Positions 17,911 through 24,649 of a DNA stretch of 36,415 nt are shown here, one piece after another; positions within the stretch are counted from its first letter, which is position 1, and each line of letters begins with the position of its first letter. Source of the stretch: Lysinibacillus sp. Lineage in GTDB: Bacteria > Bacillota > Bacilli > Bacillales_A > Planococcaceae. The stretch is taken from contig JAPSKP010000030.1 in NCBI GenBank assembly GCA_031181585.1, positions 1 to 36,415 on the forward strand, in the 5' to 3' direction. The notes beneath the pieces are model-generated. The model saw only the letters and a list, made by a program, of their open reading frames with translations, was not told where the DNA came from and made no database searches. The position numbers and the translations under genes were made by a program.

Positions 17911-17971
17911 GTAACTATTTGGCGAGATTATGCCCCGATTTGGCGAAATTAATGATGAAGTTGGCGAAATT
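17897..17971. repeat. Four 12-bp direct repeats with an exact 21-bp period
   Basis: Units close to TTTGGCGAAATT start at 17897, 17918, 17939 and 17960, so the period is exactly 21 bases, about two helical turns. Single variants are GAAAAT in the first, GAGATT in the second and a G for the first T in the fourth. The spacers are unrelated in sequence. The core TTTGGCGAAA is nearly its own reverse complement. The first unit covers the last codons and stop of the NERD gene; the last ends 29 bases before the next start codon. It could be a protein-binding array or a copy of a dispersed family repeat. Confidence 0.8.
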
Positions 17972-18000
17972 CATATGAAAATAAAAAAGAGGAATGGGCC

Positions 18001-18345
18001 ATGACAAACATTCTACATTTCTTGCAATATAAAAATGAAAAAGAAGAAGTACGTCTCCAGAAGCTGTTTCAGAAGGCGCATTCACTTGATGAAAGACTCG
18101 ATGCATTAATTGAAACGAAGCATTTACAGGTAGAAGATCATAAGCTGTTCCTTGCATTTCTTGCTTACCTGGAGGAAGAGCAAATTGAGCCGCAGCAGCT
18201 TTTTAGAGATGTCATTAACCTCCCGAAGTTCGAGTTTGAAGCATGCTATCATATGAATTGGGGACAGGTGGTACGTCTTGCTGTCACATTTCTTACAATT
18301 TTGCGCACAAATGACCCAGACAGCTACCAACAATTCATACGCTAA
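18001..18345 (+). CDS. Small conserved-looking protein, unknown function
   Basis: The protein has 114 residues and I do not recognise its family. It is predicted to be all-helical and acidic, starting MTNILHFLQYKNEKEEVRLQ. A central stretch, FLAFLAYLEEEQIEPQQLF, is amphipathic, and near the end there is HMNWGQVVRLAVTFLTILRT. There is no signal peptide, and the second hydrophobic helix is too polar to be a clear membrane span. ATG 18001 follows AGAGGA with suitable spacing. It lies between the 21-bp repeat array and the miaB promoter, in the same direction as both neighbours. A minus-strand open frame covering the repeats (17915-18157) looks like a shadow. Confidence 0.7.
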   Translation: MTNILHFLQYKNEKEEVRLQKLFQKAHSLDERLDALIETKHLQVEDHKLFLAFLAYLEEEQIEPQQLFRDVINLPKFEFEACYHMNWGQVVRLAVTFLTILRTNDPDSYQQFIR

Positions 18346-18347
18346 GC

Positions 18348-18377
18348 TTGTCGGGGAGGAGGACTATTCGCTATAAT
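18348..18377 (+). promoter_or_regulatory. Probable sigma-A promoter of miaB-ricA
   Basis: TTGTCG (18348-18353) and TATAAT (18372-18377) are 18 bases apart. Transcription would start near 18384, about 31 bases before the miaB ATG. Confidence 0.55.
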
Positions 18378-18414
18378 AGTTCAATGGGTATTTGAATGAA
18401 AGGAGCTTTAGTCG

Positions 18415-19947
18415 ATGAATGAAGAACAACGACTAGCTAGTCAACAGGTAAATCAACCAAAGCAGGAAAAAGACTACAGCAAATATTTTGAGCGCGTCTT
18501 TACAGCGCCTTCATTAAAAGATGCAAAAAAACGTGGGAAAGAAGAAGTGAAGTACCACAAAGACTTTGCAATCGATGAACAGTTCCGAGGTATGGGCCAA
18601 GGACGTAAATTTTACATCCGTACTTATGGCTGCCAAATGAATGAACATGATACAGAAGTGATGGCTGGTATTTTCATGCAGCTTGGGTATGAACCGACTG
18701 AGCAAATTGAAGAAGCTGACGTTGTTTTGCTGAACACATGTGCTATTCGTGAAAACGCTGAAAATAAAGTGTTTGGTGAGCTTGGTTTCCTTGTTAAATA
18801 TAAACGAAAGAACCCTGAGATGCTAATCGGTGTTTGTGGCTGTATGTCGCAGGAAGAATCGGTTGTAAATAAAATTTTAAAAACATATCAGCATGTAGAC
18901 ATGGTGTTTGGGACACACAATATCCATCGTCTGCCGCATATTTTAAAAGAAGCATACATGTCAAAGGAAATGGTTGTCGAGGTTTGGTCAAAAGAAGGAG
19001 ACGTCATTGAAAACCTTCCGAAGAAACGCATTGGCTCCATTAAGGCATGGGTAAACATTATGTACGGCTGTGATAAATTCTGTACATATTGCATTGTTCC
19101 TTATACACGTGGTAAGGAGCGGTCACGCCGTCCGGAAGAAATCATACAAGAAGTGCGTGAACTTGCTGCACAAGGCTATAAGGAAATTATGCTGCTTGGT
19201 CAAAACGTAAACGCCTATGGTAAGGACTTTACGGATATCGACTACCGACTTGGTGACTTAATGGATGAGCTGCGCAAAATTGATATCCCGCGCATTCGCT
19301 TCACGACATCACATCCGCGCGATTTCGACGACCACTTAATCGAAGTGTTGGCGAAAAAGGGCAATTTGGTAGAGCATATTCATTTGCCAGTGCAATCTGG
19401 TTCAAACGACATTTTGAAAATTATGGCACGTAAATATACGCGTGAGCATTTCTTAAATCTCGTAGAGAAAATCAAAGAAGCGATTCCTGATGTAGCCCTA
19501 TCGACGGATATCATCGTTGGCTACCCGAACGAGACAGAAGAACAATTCCAGGAAACACTCAATCTTTACCGGGAAGTAGGCTTTGAAATGGCCTTCACAT
19601 ATATCTATTCACCGCGTGAAGGTACACCGGCTGCTAAAATGGTGGACAATGTACCGGAAGAAGTGAAAAAAGAGCGTCTGCAACGCCTGAATGCTGTCGT
19701 CGCAGAATTCTCGACAAATGCCCTAAAGAAATATGAGGGCCAAGTAGTAGAAGTATTAGTTGAAGGCAGCAGTAAAAAACGAGACGATGTGCTAGCTGGC
19801 TATACCCGCCGCAATAAGCTCGTAAACTTCGCAGGTCCAAAAGAGTTAGTTGGTCAGATTGTAAAAGTAAAAATCATGGAAGCGAAATCTTACTCCCTGC
19901 GTGGTGAATTCGTGGAAGTGGTTAAACAAACAGAGGTGCATGCATAA
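18415..19947 (+). CDS. miaB: tRNA-2-methylthio-N6-dimethylallyladenosine synthase
   Basis: The protein has 510 residues. This radical-SAM methylthiotransferase adds the 2-methylthio group to i6A37 of tRNAs reading UNN codons. The N-terminal domain has the three cluster cysteines in [22 protein letters not shown] and [10 protein letters not shown]. The radical-SAM CxxxCxxC is in [29 protein letters not shown]-binding domain closes the protein (about 440-505: [16 protein letters not shown]). The leading ~65 residues, charged and variable, are a common extension in Bacillales MiaB. AAAGGAG precedes ATG 18415. Its stop shares one base with the ricA ATG. The enzyme's substrate maker, MiaA, is encoded 13 kb downstream. 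Confidence 0.96.
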   Translation: MNEEQRLASQQVNQPKQEKDYSKYFERVFTAPSLKDAKKRGKEEVKYHKDFAIDEQFRGMGQGRKFYIRTYGCQMNEHDTEVMAGIFMQLGYEPTEQIEEADVVLLNTCAIRENAENKVFGELGFLVKYKRKNPEMLIGVCGCMSQEESVVNKILKTYQHVDMVFGTHNIHRLPHILKEAYMSKEMVVEVWSKEGDVIENLPKKRIGSIKAWVNIMYGCDKFCTYCIVPYTRGKERSRRPEEIIQEVRELAAQGYKEIMLLGQNVNAYGKDFTDIDYRLGDLMDELRKIDIPRIRFTTSHPRDFDDHLIEVLAKKGNLVEHIHLPVQSGSNDILKIMARKYTREHFLNLVEKIKEAIPDVALSTDIIVGYPNETEEQFQETLNLYREVGFEMAFTYIYSPREGTPAAKMVDNVPEEVKKERLQRLNAVVAEFSTNALKKYEGQVVEVLVEGSSKKRDDVLAGYTRRNKLVNFAGPKELVGQIVKVKIMEAKSYSLRGEFVEVVKQTEVHA

Positions 19948-20381
19948 TGACAAAGGTGTATACAAAAGACGAAATCGTAGCAAAAGCTAAAGAAATCGCG
20001 CATATGATTGCTAACACAGAAGAAGTAGAATTCTTTAAAAAAGCAGAAGAGCAAATTAATGAAAACCAAAAAGTACGTGAAAAAATTGCATCATTAAAAA
20101 CATTACAAAAGCAAGCTGTCAACTTCCAGCACCTTGGCAAAGAGAAGGCGCTGAAAATGATTGAAGGCAAAATTGCTAATATCGAAGAAGAAATCGATCA
20201 AGTACCAGTTGTTCAACAATTCAAGCAATCTCAAGTAGAAGTAAATGAATTGCTGCAACTAGTTTCTAACGCTATTGCAAATAATGTAACGAACGAAATC
20301 ATCGAATCAACAGGCGGTGATCAGTTGCGCGGCGAAACAGGCTCCAAAGTCCGTAACAGCCAGCCTGGCAGCTGTTCATAA
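19947..20381 (+). CDS. ricA: RicA (YmcA) family regulator
   Basis: The protein has 144 residues. It is the YlbF/YmcA-family helical protein that, with RicF (YlbF) and RicT (YaaT), forms the Ric complex. In Bacillus subtilis that complex affects RNase Y-dependent mRNA processing and helps biofilm formation, competence and sporulation. The sequence is highly helical: FFKKAEEQINENQKVREKIA and QHLGKEKALKMIEGKIANIE. The C-terminus (QPGSCS) holds one cysteine, Cys143, close to the position reported as an Fe-S ligand in RicA. The ATG overlaps the miaB stop (TAATG), matching the ymcB-ymcA pair of B. subtilis, so the two are translationally coupled. A terminator follows. Confidence 0.93.
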   Translation: MTKVYTKDEIVAKAKEIAHMIANTEEVEFFKKAEEQINENQKVREKIASLKTLQKQAVNFQHLGKEKALKMIEGKIANIEEEIDQVPVVQQFKQSQVEVNELLQLVSNAIANNVTNEIIESTGGDQLRGETGSKVRNSQPGSCS

Positions 20382-20408
20382 GTTCGAAGTAATGTAATAT
20401 ATTCTGTT

Positions 20409-20448
20409 AAACCCCTTCAATATCAACGGTTGGAGGGGTTTTATATAT
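20409..20448 (+). terminator. Terminator after ricA
   Basis: AACCCCTTCAA (20410-20420) pairs with TTGGAGGGGTT (20430-20440), with one T-G pair, and is followed by a T-rich tract. It ends the miaB-ricA unit; cotE, which follows directly in B. subtilis, is displaced by 6.5 kb here. Confidence 0.85.
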
Positions 20449-20628
20449 TTATGGGATTTGTTGCTTGTTTCTGTTTTGGTACGCTGATGGTCCTCTTCAC
20501 ATACCAGATGATCTAAATATCAAAATTAGGGGAACTTTTAGAAAAGCGACGTCCCTTAACATTATAGAGGATCTGGTAAAGCAAATTTAGTAGCTGGATG
20601 TTCTTCACGCAGCTTTGAGCAGCATTTT

Positions 20629-20892
20629 TTATTTCATCATCCTTTTGACTTCCTTCAATTCGTTTATTATATAATCTATCTCCCGCTGCATTTTGTAGGA
20701 TTGTTTTGATTGTTCATCTGAACTTCCTTGACTTTGATTACTTGAATTCTCTAAAGCTTCTAATGCCAGGCCAGCAGCAATTGCGCCGATAGCATCTCCG
20801 AGCGTAACAATCGATGCTCCGATAAACGCGAGTCTTGCGATTTGAATCTCTTGTGAGTCAGAGGAGTTTTTTGCATTTTTTTTGTCACTCAT
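20629..20892 (-). CDS. Small protein with one hydrophobic segment, unknown function
   Basis: The protein has 87 residues. A polar Ser/Asn/Lys N-terminus (MSDKKNAKNSSDSQEIQIAR) leads into a hydrophobic, Gly/Ala-rich stretch at about 21-46 (LAFIGASIVTLGDAIGAIAAGLALEA in two parts), long enough for a membrane helix. A Ser/Gln-rich linker and a charged C-terminal helix (REIDYIINELKEVKRMMK) follow. The upstream strand reads AAGGAGG a suitable distance before the ATG, a strong reason to accept it as a gene. I do not recognise the family. It points away from the next gene and stands alone. Confidence 0.75.
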   Translation of the reverse strand: MSDKKNAKNSSDSQEIQIARLAFIGASIVTLGDAIGAIAAGLALEALENSSNQSQGSSDEQSKQSYKMQREIDYIINELKEVKRMMK

Positions 20893-21219
20893 TTCTATTG
20901 CCTCCTTGATTCAAAATGAAAATGGAAACGTAATCGCCTTCACTGCATCTTATGCGTTTTTTTATTAAAAGTGTAGTTTGAGTAATCAGTTTTGCATTAG
21001 AGCAGAGGATTTCCGGAAAAATAGAGGGAGTGACTATTTATAGTGAATTGATTCTAAGAGGAGACACGAGGGAGAAATTGCTGTCACAAGCTACTTAAAA
21101 TTGTGAGTATAGAGCGTATGAAATACCACTTAAAACAATCTATTTCAGACGGTGAAATTAATAATGAAATAGTTGAGGTAAAAAAATACGGAAGACACTA
21201 TTCGAGAATATAATAAGTT

Positions 21220-21242
21220 GTAGTTAACTACTTCGTTACGAA
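21220..21242. promoter_or_regulatory. Two abutting palindromes, possible operator
   Basis: GTAGTTAACTAC (21220-21231) is a perfect 12-bp palindrome. It is directly followed by TTCGTTACGAA (21232-21242), arms TTCGT/ACGAA around a single T, overlapping CGTT-N4-AACG (21234-21245). They lie just upstream of the -35 position of the promoter for the 56-residue gene. Confidence 0.4.
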
Positions 21243-21251
21243 ACGAAACAT

Positions 21252-21280
21252 TTATTTATAAATACAATAAATGGTATAAT
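21252..21280 (+). promoter_or_regulatory. Extended -10 promoter of the 56-residue gene
   Basis: TGGTATAAT at 21272-21280 is a perfect extended -10. The -35 position (21252-21257) is only TTATTT-like. Transcription would start about 30 bases before the ATG at 21317. Confidence 0.5.
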
Positions 21281-21316
21281 TTACATCGGATTATTAACGA
21301 ACTAGGGGGATTTATT

Positions 21317-21487
21317 ATGAATTATGAAGTAGCAGTAGCTCATGGAAACGAAGGGTTGATTAAACAAAATGTATATGGTGTAGATGATATTGTAGTAGAA
21401 GAGGAAGCATACTTTTTATACGATACAGAGGGAGAAACGCTTTTTAGTGCACCTCTATTGAGTGTAGTTTACATTAGAAGTATTTAG
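21317..21487 (+). CDS. 56-residue acidic protein, unknown function
   Basis: The frame opens at ATG 21317 (MNYEVAVAHGNEGLIKQNVY) after AGGGGGA with good spacing and ends at TAG 21485-21487. The predicted fold is mostly beta, with an acidic centre (VDDIVVEEEAYFLYDTEGE) and a hydrophobic end (APLLSVVYIRSI). There is no signal peptide or membrane helix. An extended -10 promoter and tandem palindromes lie upstream and a terminator directly downstream, so this looks like a compact, separately regulated one-gene unit. I do not recognise a family. Confidence 0.72.
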   Translation: MNYEVAVAHGNEGLIKQNVYGVDDIVVEEEAYFLYDTEGETLFSAPLLSVVYIRSI

Positions 21488-21514
21488 TCGTTCAATTGAG
21501 TGTATTCAGTTTGA

Positions 21515-21548
21515 CCCCTGCAATCGTTAGATTACAGGGGTTATTTTC
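21515..21548 (+). terminator. Terminator after the 56-residue gene
   Basis: CCCCTG-C-AATC (21515-21525) pairs with GATT-A-CAGGGG (21530-21540) around a C/A mismatch, then TTATTTT follows. The opposite strand lacks a T-run after the stem, so it mainly serves the plus strand. Confidence 0.7.
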
Positions 21549-21572
21549 ATAGTGAAGATATTAACCTGCTGA

Positions 21573-22373
21573 TCAATAACCATACCATGTTTTGTTTCGC
21601 TGGATTTGGCTGCTATGATCTGCATGCCAATAATCCACCGTATATGCATAATCATAGTTCATGACGCAGCGGATGCCGCTTCCTTGATTGTCATGGCCTA
21701 AACCGTAATTATGGGAGAATTCGTGCTGAGCAGCTTTCGCTGTATTGGTAATTCCTTGATCAAGGTTGACACTAAATGCGCTGCCTGCAGGGTCAGATGA
21801 ATACACGTAGGCAATACCGCCAGCATCAAAGTTCGCATCCTTTGTAAAACCAACTACGAAATCATAGCTTCTGCCGCTCCAGTCTCTGCTTAAATCCGCT
21901 AAAATTTGCGAGCTGTCTGCGCCTTGCGAGCTCCAGCTGCCCACCGCTTGCACTTGGAAATCAATTCCCTGATCGCGGATGAAGGCATCATCCGAGTTTT
22001 CTACAATTGTTTGAATACGAGTCTGCCAATCAGGATATGCACTTCTATATTCCTCATCTGCTACCGCAAGTACAGTTACTGTACGGTTGGCAGCTTGGAT
22101 ACTGTTGCGGGACTGAGCAACGGTTTGATATGTGGTAAGCGTATCGACCGTTTCACCATTTTCATTTAATACGTTTACCTTTGTAGTCGATTCAATATTG
22201 ACGGTTGCTTTATCAGGTTGATATTCAGGTGCGACAGGAAGTGAGTGAATAATAGGAGTAGAATTACTAGAAACATCGTCTGCATGAGAATGAGAATGTG
22301 AGGTACTTGAGTCTACAACATATAACGGGACTGCCAGTGACAATGAAACGATAAGAGTAGCTAAACTTTTCAT
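21573..22373 (-). CDS. Secreted metzincin-type zinc metalloprotease
   Basis: The protein has 266 residues. It has a signal peptide (MKSLATLIVSLSLAVPLYVV), a histidine-rich stretch (SHSHSHADD, about 25-33), a probable propeptide to about 95, and a catalytic domain. The zinc site is HEFSHNYGLGH (217-227), the HExxHxxGxxH metzincin pattern with Glu218 as general base. A Met-turn candidate is CVMNYDYAY (Met238). Cys236 is one of very few cysteines. It should act outside the cell on proteins; the substrate is unknown. The chosen ATG (22373) has AGGAGG upstream. A second in-frame ATG at 22418 has its own AAGGAG and would add MLIEILLKLIIRRFY. It is the only minus-strand gene between divergent plus-strand neighbours. 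Confidence 0.82.
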   Translation of the reverse strand: MKSLATLIVSLSLAVPLYVVDSSTSHSHSHADDVSSNSTPIIHSLPVAPEYQPDKATVNIESTTKVNVLNENGETVDTLTTYQTVAQSRNSIQAANRTVTVLAVADEEYRSAYPDWQTRIQTIVENSDDAFIRDQGIDFQVQAVGSWSSQGADSSQILADLSRDWSGRSYDFVVGFTKDANFDAGGIAYVYSSDPAGSAFSVNLDQGITNTAKAAQHEFSHNYGLGHDNQGSGIRCVMNYDYAYTVDYWHADHSSQIQRNKTWYGY

Positions 22374-22574
22374 ATAAAACCTCCTAATAATAAGTTTGAG
22401 TAATATTTCGATAAGCATAAATAAACTCCTTCTAATATTTTCAAAGATTAAAATAATTGGTATTATATTACTATTAAGAATTATAATAGTTAGGTAGAAA
22501 AGCAGAATAAAATTGATTTTTTAAAAAAAGATATATGATGAAAAAAGTAATATGGAGAAACGAGAGGTACTTTA

Positions 22575-23222
22575 ATGAGAATTCAACAGTTAATGAAAGA
22601 AAGTTATAACGACTTAGCTTTAGTTCCAAATTTTTATTACCAATGGAATGTCGGAATTCACGTTGAACTCGGGGGAGAACATTATCAGCTGAAAGAAAAC
22701 GGAAAGTTAAATATGATGAGATTTGAAACAGCGTATAGACAAGTTTTTTGTATTCTTCCTTTGCTCTTTCAAAAAACTGATGACATCATCGTCGTAGTAC
22801 AGTCTTTTCCTAATGAAGCGGAGCACACAACATATCCAAACTTTTTTCAACGTTATATAAGAGAACAGAACAGAAAGTACACACTTCTTTTGCGATCATT
22901 CAATTGGGTAGATGAAGAAGAGTCTATTGTAGTGCAGCAGATGGAGCTTTCCTGCAAAGCGGCAGATATAAAATTAGAATTGCTTACCAAAACACTCATT
23001 CATGAGGATTTTTATTCTTTAAAGCCACAGTTAAGAAAAAAACATAGTATGTATGCCCCGGATGTATTTTTGGTGAATGTCAGAACGAAGTGTATTTTTC
23101 ATCTATATGATGACCGGGGATGTGAAATTATCAATAAAAATCAAGCCTTGCATGAAGAATTACTGCATGCTATCAAGTCATTAAATTTGTTTATGGAAGA
23201 AGAGATTCAATCCAAACCGTAA
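22575..23222 (+). CDS. DUF3885-like protein
   Basis: The protein has 215 residues and appears soluble. The later part contains FHLYDDRGCEIINKNQAL followed by a helical tail (HEELLHAIKSLNLFMEEE), which matches the LYDDRG pattern I associate with DUF3885 proteins of Bacillales. Earlier features are FYYQWNVGIHVELGG and MMRFETAYRQVFCILPLLF. No enzyme motif is visible and the role of the family is unknown. ATG 22575 has GAGAGG nearby (22560s) as ribosome site. It stands alone between the metalloprotease, which points away, and the deacetylase gene 198 bases downstream. Confidence 0.7.
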   Translation: MRIQQLMKESYNDLALVPNFYYQWNVGIHVELGGEHYQLKENGKLNMMRFETAYRQVFCILPLLFQKTDDIIVVVQSFPNEAEHTTYPNFFQRYIREQNRKYTLLLRSFNWVDEEESIVVQQMELSCKAADIKLELLTKTLIHEDFYSLKPQLRKKHSMYAPDVFLVNVRTKCIFHLYDDRGCEIINKNQALHEELLHAIKSLNLFMEEEIQSKP

Positions 23223-23420
23223 AGGGATGCAGCTTTTTATGTAAAGAAACACTTCAAGAGAAATAGCAGTTGTATTTCCTTTTTGGAAGTAGCTGTAGTG
23301 GTTGATGTTACGCAGAGGGTTTATTAAAAATAGATGAATAGAAAATTTCTCTTAATCAATCAACTATTTCATTTTCTCATCCGTCTATTCTTATAGAAAG
23401 AAAATGAAAGGGCGGTAAAA

Positions 23421-24338
23421 ATGAGAGTGATCAAACGTATTAAATGGCCTGGCTGGGTTGTGCTTGTTTTGTTTTTTATATTGATATCAGGCGCAATTCA
23501 TCATTTTACAAGCATGAAAACAGAAGCCTATGTCGAAGTCAATGAATCCTTGCATCAAGCTGGTGCTAAAGAAAAAACGGAACCAGATGGCAACGAGGAG
23601 ATAATTCAGGAAGAAGCAGAAAACGAAGAAAGGACTGCAGATCGGGTGAAAGCAAACGGGCTAGATAGTAAGAAAGAAGAACCCGTTGTACAAGAGGAAA
23701 TTCCTGACGTGCCGATAGCATTTGATCCATCTGGAAAATATATAGCATTAACATTTGATGATGGGCCTCACCCGAATGTTACCCCGCAGGTTTTACAAAC
23801 ATTGAGAGAGCAAAATGTAAAGGCAACTTTTTTTATGCTGGGAAGTCAGGTTGAAAAATATCCTGATATGGCTAAACAGGTAGCTGATAACGGTCATGAA
23901 ATAGGTAATCATACATATAGTCATTTGAATGCGAGAAAACGAACAATGGTAGAAGTAGCAGAGGAAATTCGTACAACGAGCGAAATGATTGAGCTGGCTA
24001 CAGGTGTGAAGCCGATGCTGTTTCGTCCGCCTTACGGAAATTATACAAGTGAGGTATTAGAATATGCAGAACAAAATGGTTATTCAACTGTTTTATGGTC
24101 TGTAGATTCTCAAGACTGGAAAAGTAAAAATGCTGGAGCAATCAATAATATGGTGACACAGCATGCTGCAACTGGATCGATTGTATTAATGCATGATATA
24201 CACGCAGCGACGGCTGAAGCTTTACCTCAATTAATTGAGAAATTACAAATGGAGGGCTATCAGTTTATTACTATATCTGAACTTCTACTGATGGAAAAAA
24301 CAATACATAATGGCCCCTATTTTGGGAAGGGTATTTGA
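23421..24338 (+). CDS. Membrane-anchored polysaccharide deacetylase (NodB homology)
   Basis: The protein has 305 residues. An N-terminal membrane helix (WVVLVLFFILISGAI, about 12-26) is followed by a Glu/Lys-rich linker (about 45-95) and a NodB domain (about 105-290). All five catalytic motifs are present: TFDDGP, HTYSH (metal histidines), RPPYG, DSQDW and LMHDIH. It is expected to be a metal-dependent N- or O-deacetylase acting outside the membrane on peptidoglycan, chitin-like or other cell-wall glycans, as do PdaA/PdaC/CE4 relatives. The start ATG 23421 follows AAAGGGCGG. A perfect-stem terminator directly after the stop makes it a single-gene unit. The exact substrate is unknown. Confidence 0.92.
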   Translation: MRVIKRIKWPGWVVLVLFFILISGAIHHFTSMKTEAYVEVNESLHQAGAKEKTEPDGNEEIIQEEAENEERTADRVKANGLDSKKEEPVVQEEIPDVPIAFDPSGKYIALTFDDGPHPNVTPQVLQTLREQNVKATFFMLGSQVEKYPDMAKQVADNGHEIGNHTYSHLNARKRTMVEVAEEIRTTSEMIELATGVKPMLFRPPYGNYTSEVLEYAEQNGYSTVLWSVDSQDWKSKNAGAINNMVTQHAATGSIVLMHDIHAATAEALPQLIEKLQMEGYQFITISELLLMEKTIHNGPYFGKGI

Positions 24339-24339
24339 G

Positions 24340-24368
24340 AGGATTGGAGGATTTCTCCAATCCTTTTT
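24340..24368 (+). terminator. Terminator after the deacetylase gene
   Basis: AGGATTGGAG (24340-24349) and CTCCAATCCT (24355-24364) form a perfect 10-bp stem with a 5-base loop, followed by Ts. Confidence 0.92.
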
Positions 24369-24649
24369 GTTTACATATTTTTTATAAAGTGAATGATAGT
24401 AAAACAGCTGGTTGTTTACTTTGCTGGAGCAGTGTAATAAATAATTGAAAGGAAATAGTAAGTATCCGATATAAAAAGAAGTTACTTTACTTAGATAAAT
24501 TTAGCGAAAAGTAACATTTTATTTTTTTTACATATATACATATCAATATACTTACTATTATTATAAGATTATGAATATTATTACCTAACTAACAGGGACG
24601 TTTTGCTACTTGAGTGAAACTTCTGAGGCACAGAGAGGGTTTTGCATCG
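24369..24649. other. AT-rich leader of the EAL gene with an inverted repeat
   Basis: No gene is seen. GTTACTTT (24481-24488) and AAAGTAAC (24508-24515) are perfect 8-base inverted repeats 19 bases apart, followed by an A/T-rich tract. A TTTACA at 24527-24532 and TATTAT/TATAAG near 24556-24567 could contribute to a promoter, but spacing is poor. This makes a 240-base region between the repeat and the gene start that might hold regulation of the c-di-GMP enzyme. Confidence 0.3.

Larger units (their letters stand above)
20893..21316. other. Intergenic region with palindromes and a possible gene remnant
   Basis: No intact gene is evident in these 424 bases. An open frame at 21058-21213 on the plus strand, with an internal ATG at 21118, ends in SDGEINNEIVEVKKYGRHY, faintly like the C-terminal half of Spo0E-type aspartyl-phosphatase regulators but without the SQELD signature and without a good start or ribosome site. 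Two abutting palindromes at 21220-21242 and a promoter at 21252-21280 precede the next small gene. Confidence 0.3.

Noticed and set aside
17915..18157. 80-codon minus-strand open frame with an FAKFIINFAKSG-like repeated pattern
   Set aside because: The pattern is produced by the 21-bp DNA repeats and it overlaps the well-supported plus-strand gene starting at 18001.
20451..20516. 21-codon hydrophobic frame starting MGFVACFCFGTLMVLF
   Set aside because: There is no ribosome site and it lies directly after the ricA terminator; too short to support.
23264..23296. Imperfect hairpin after the DUF3885-like gene
   Set aside because: The stem has a bulge and G-T pairs, and neither strand has a T-run after it, so it is not a convincing terminator.
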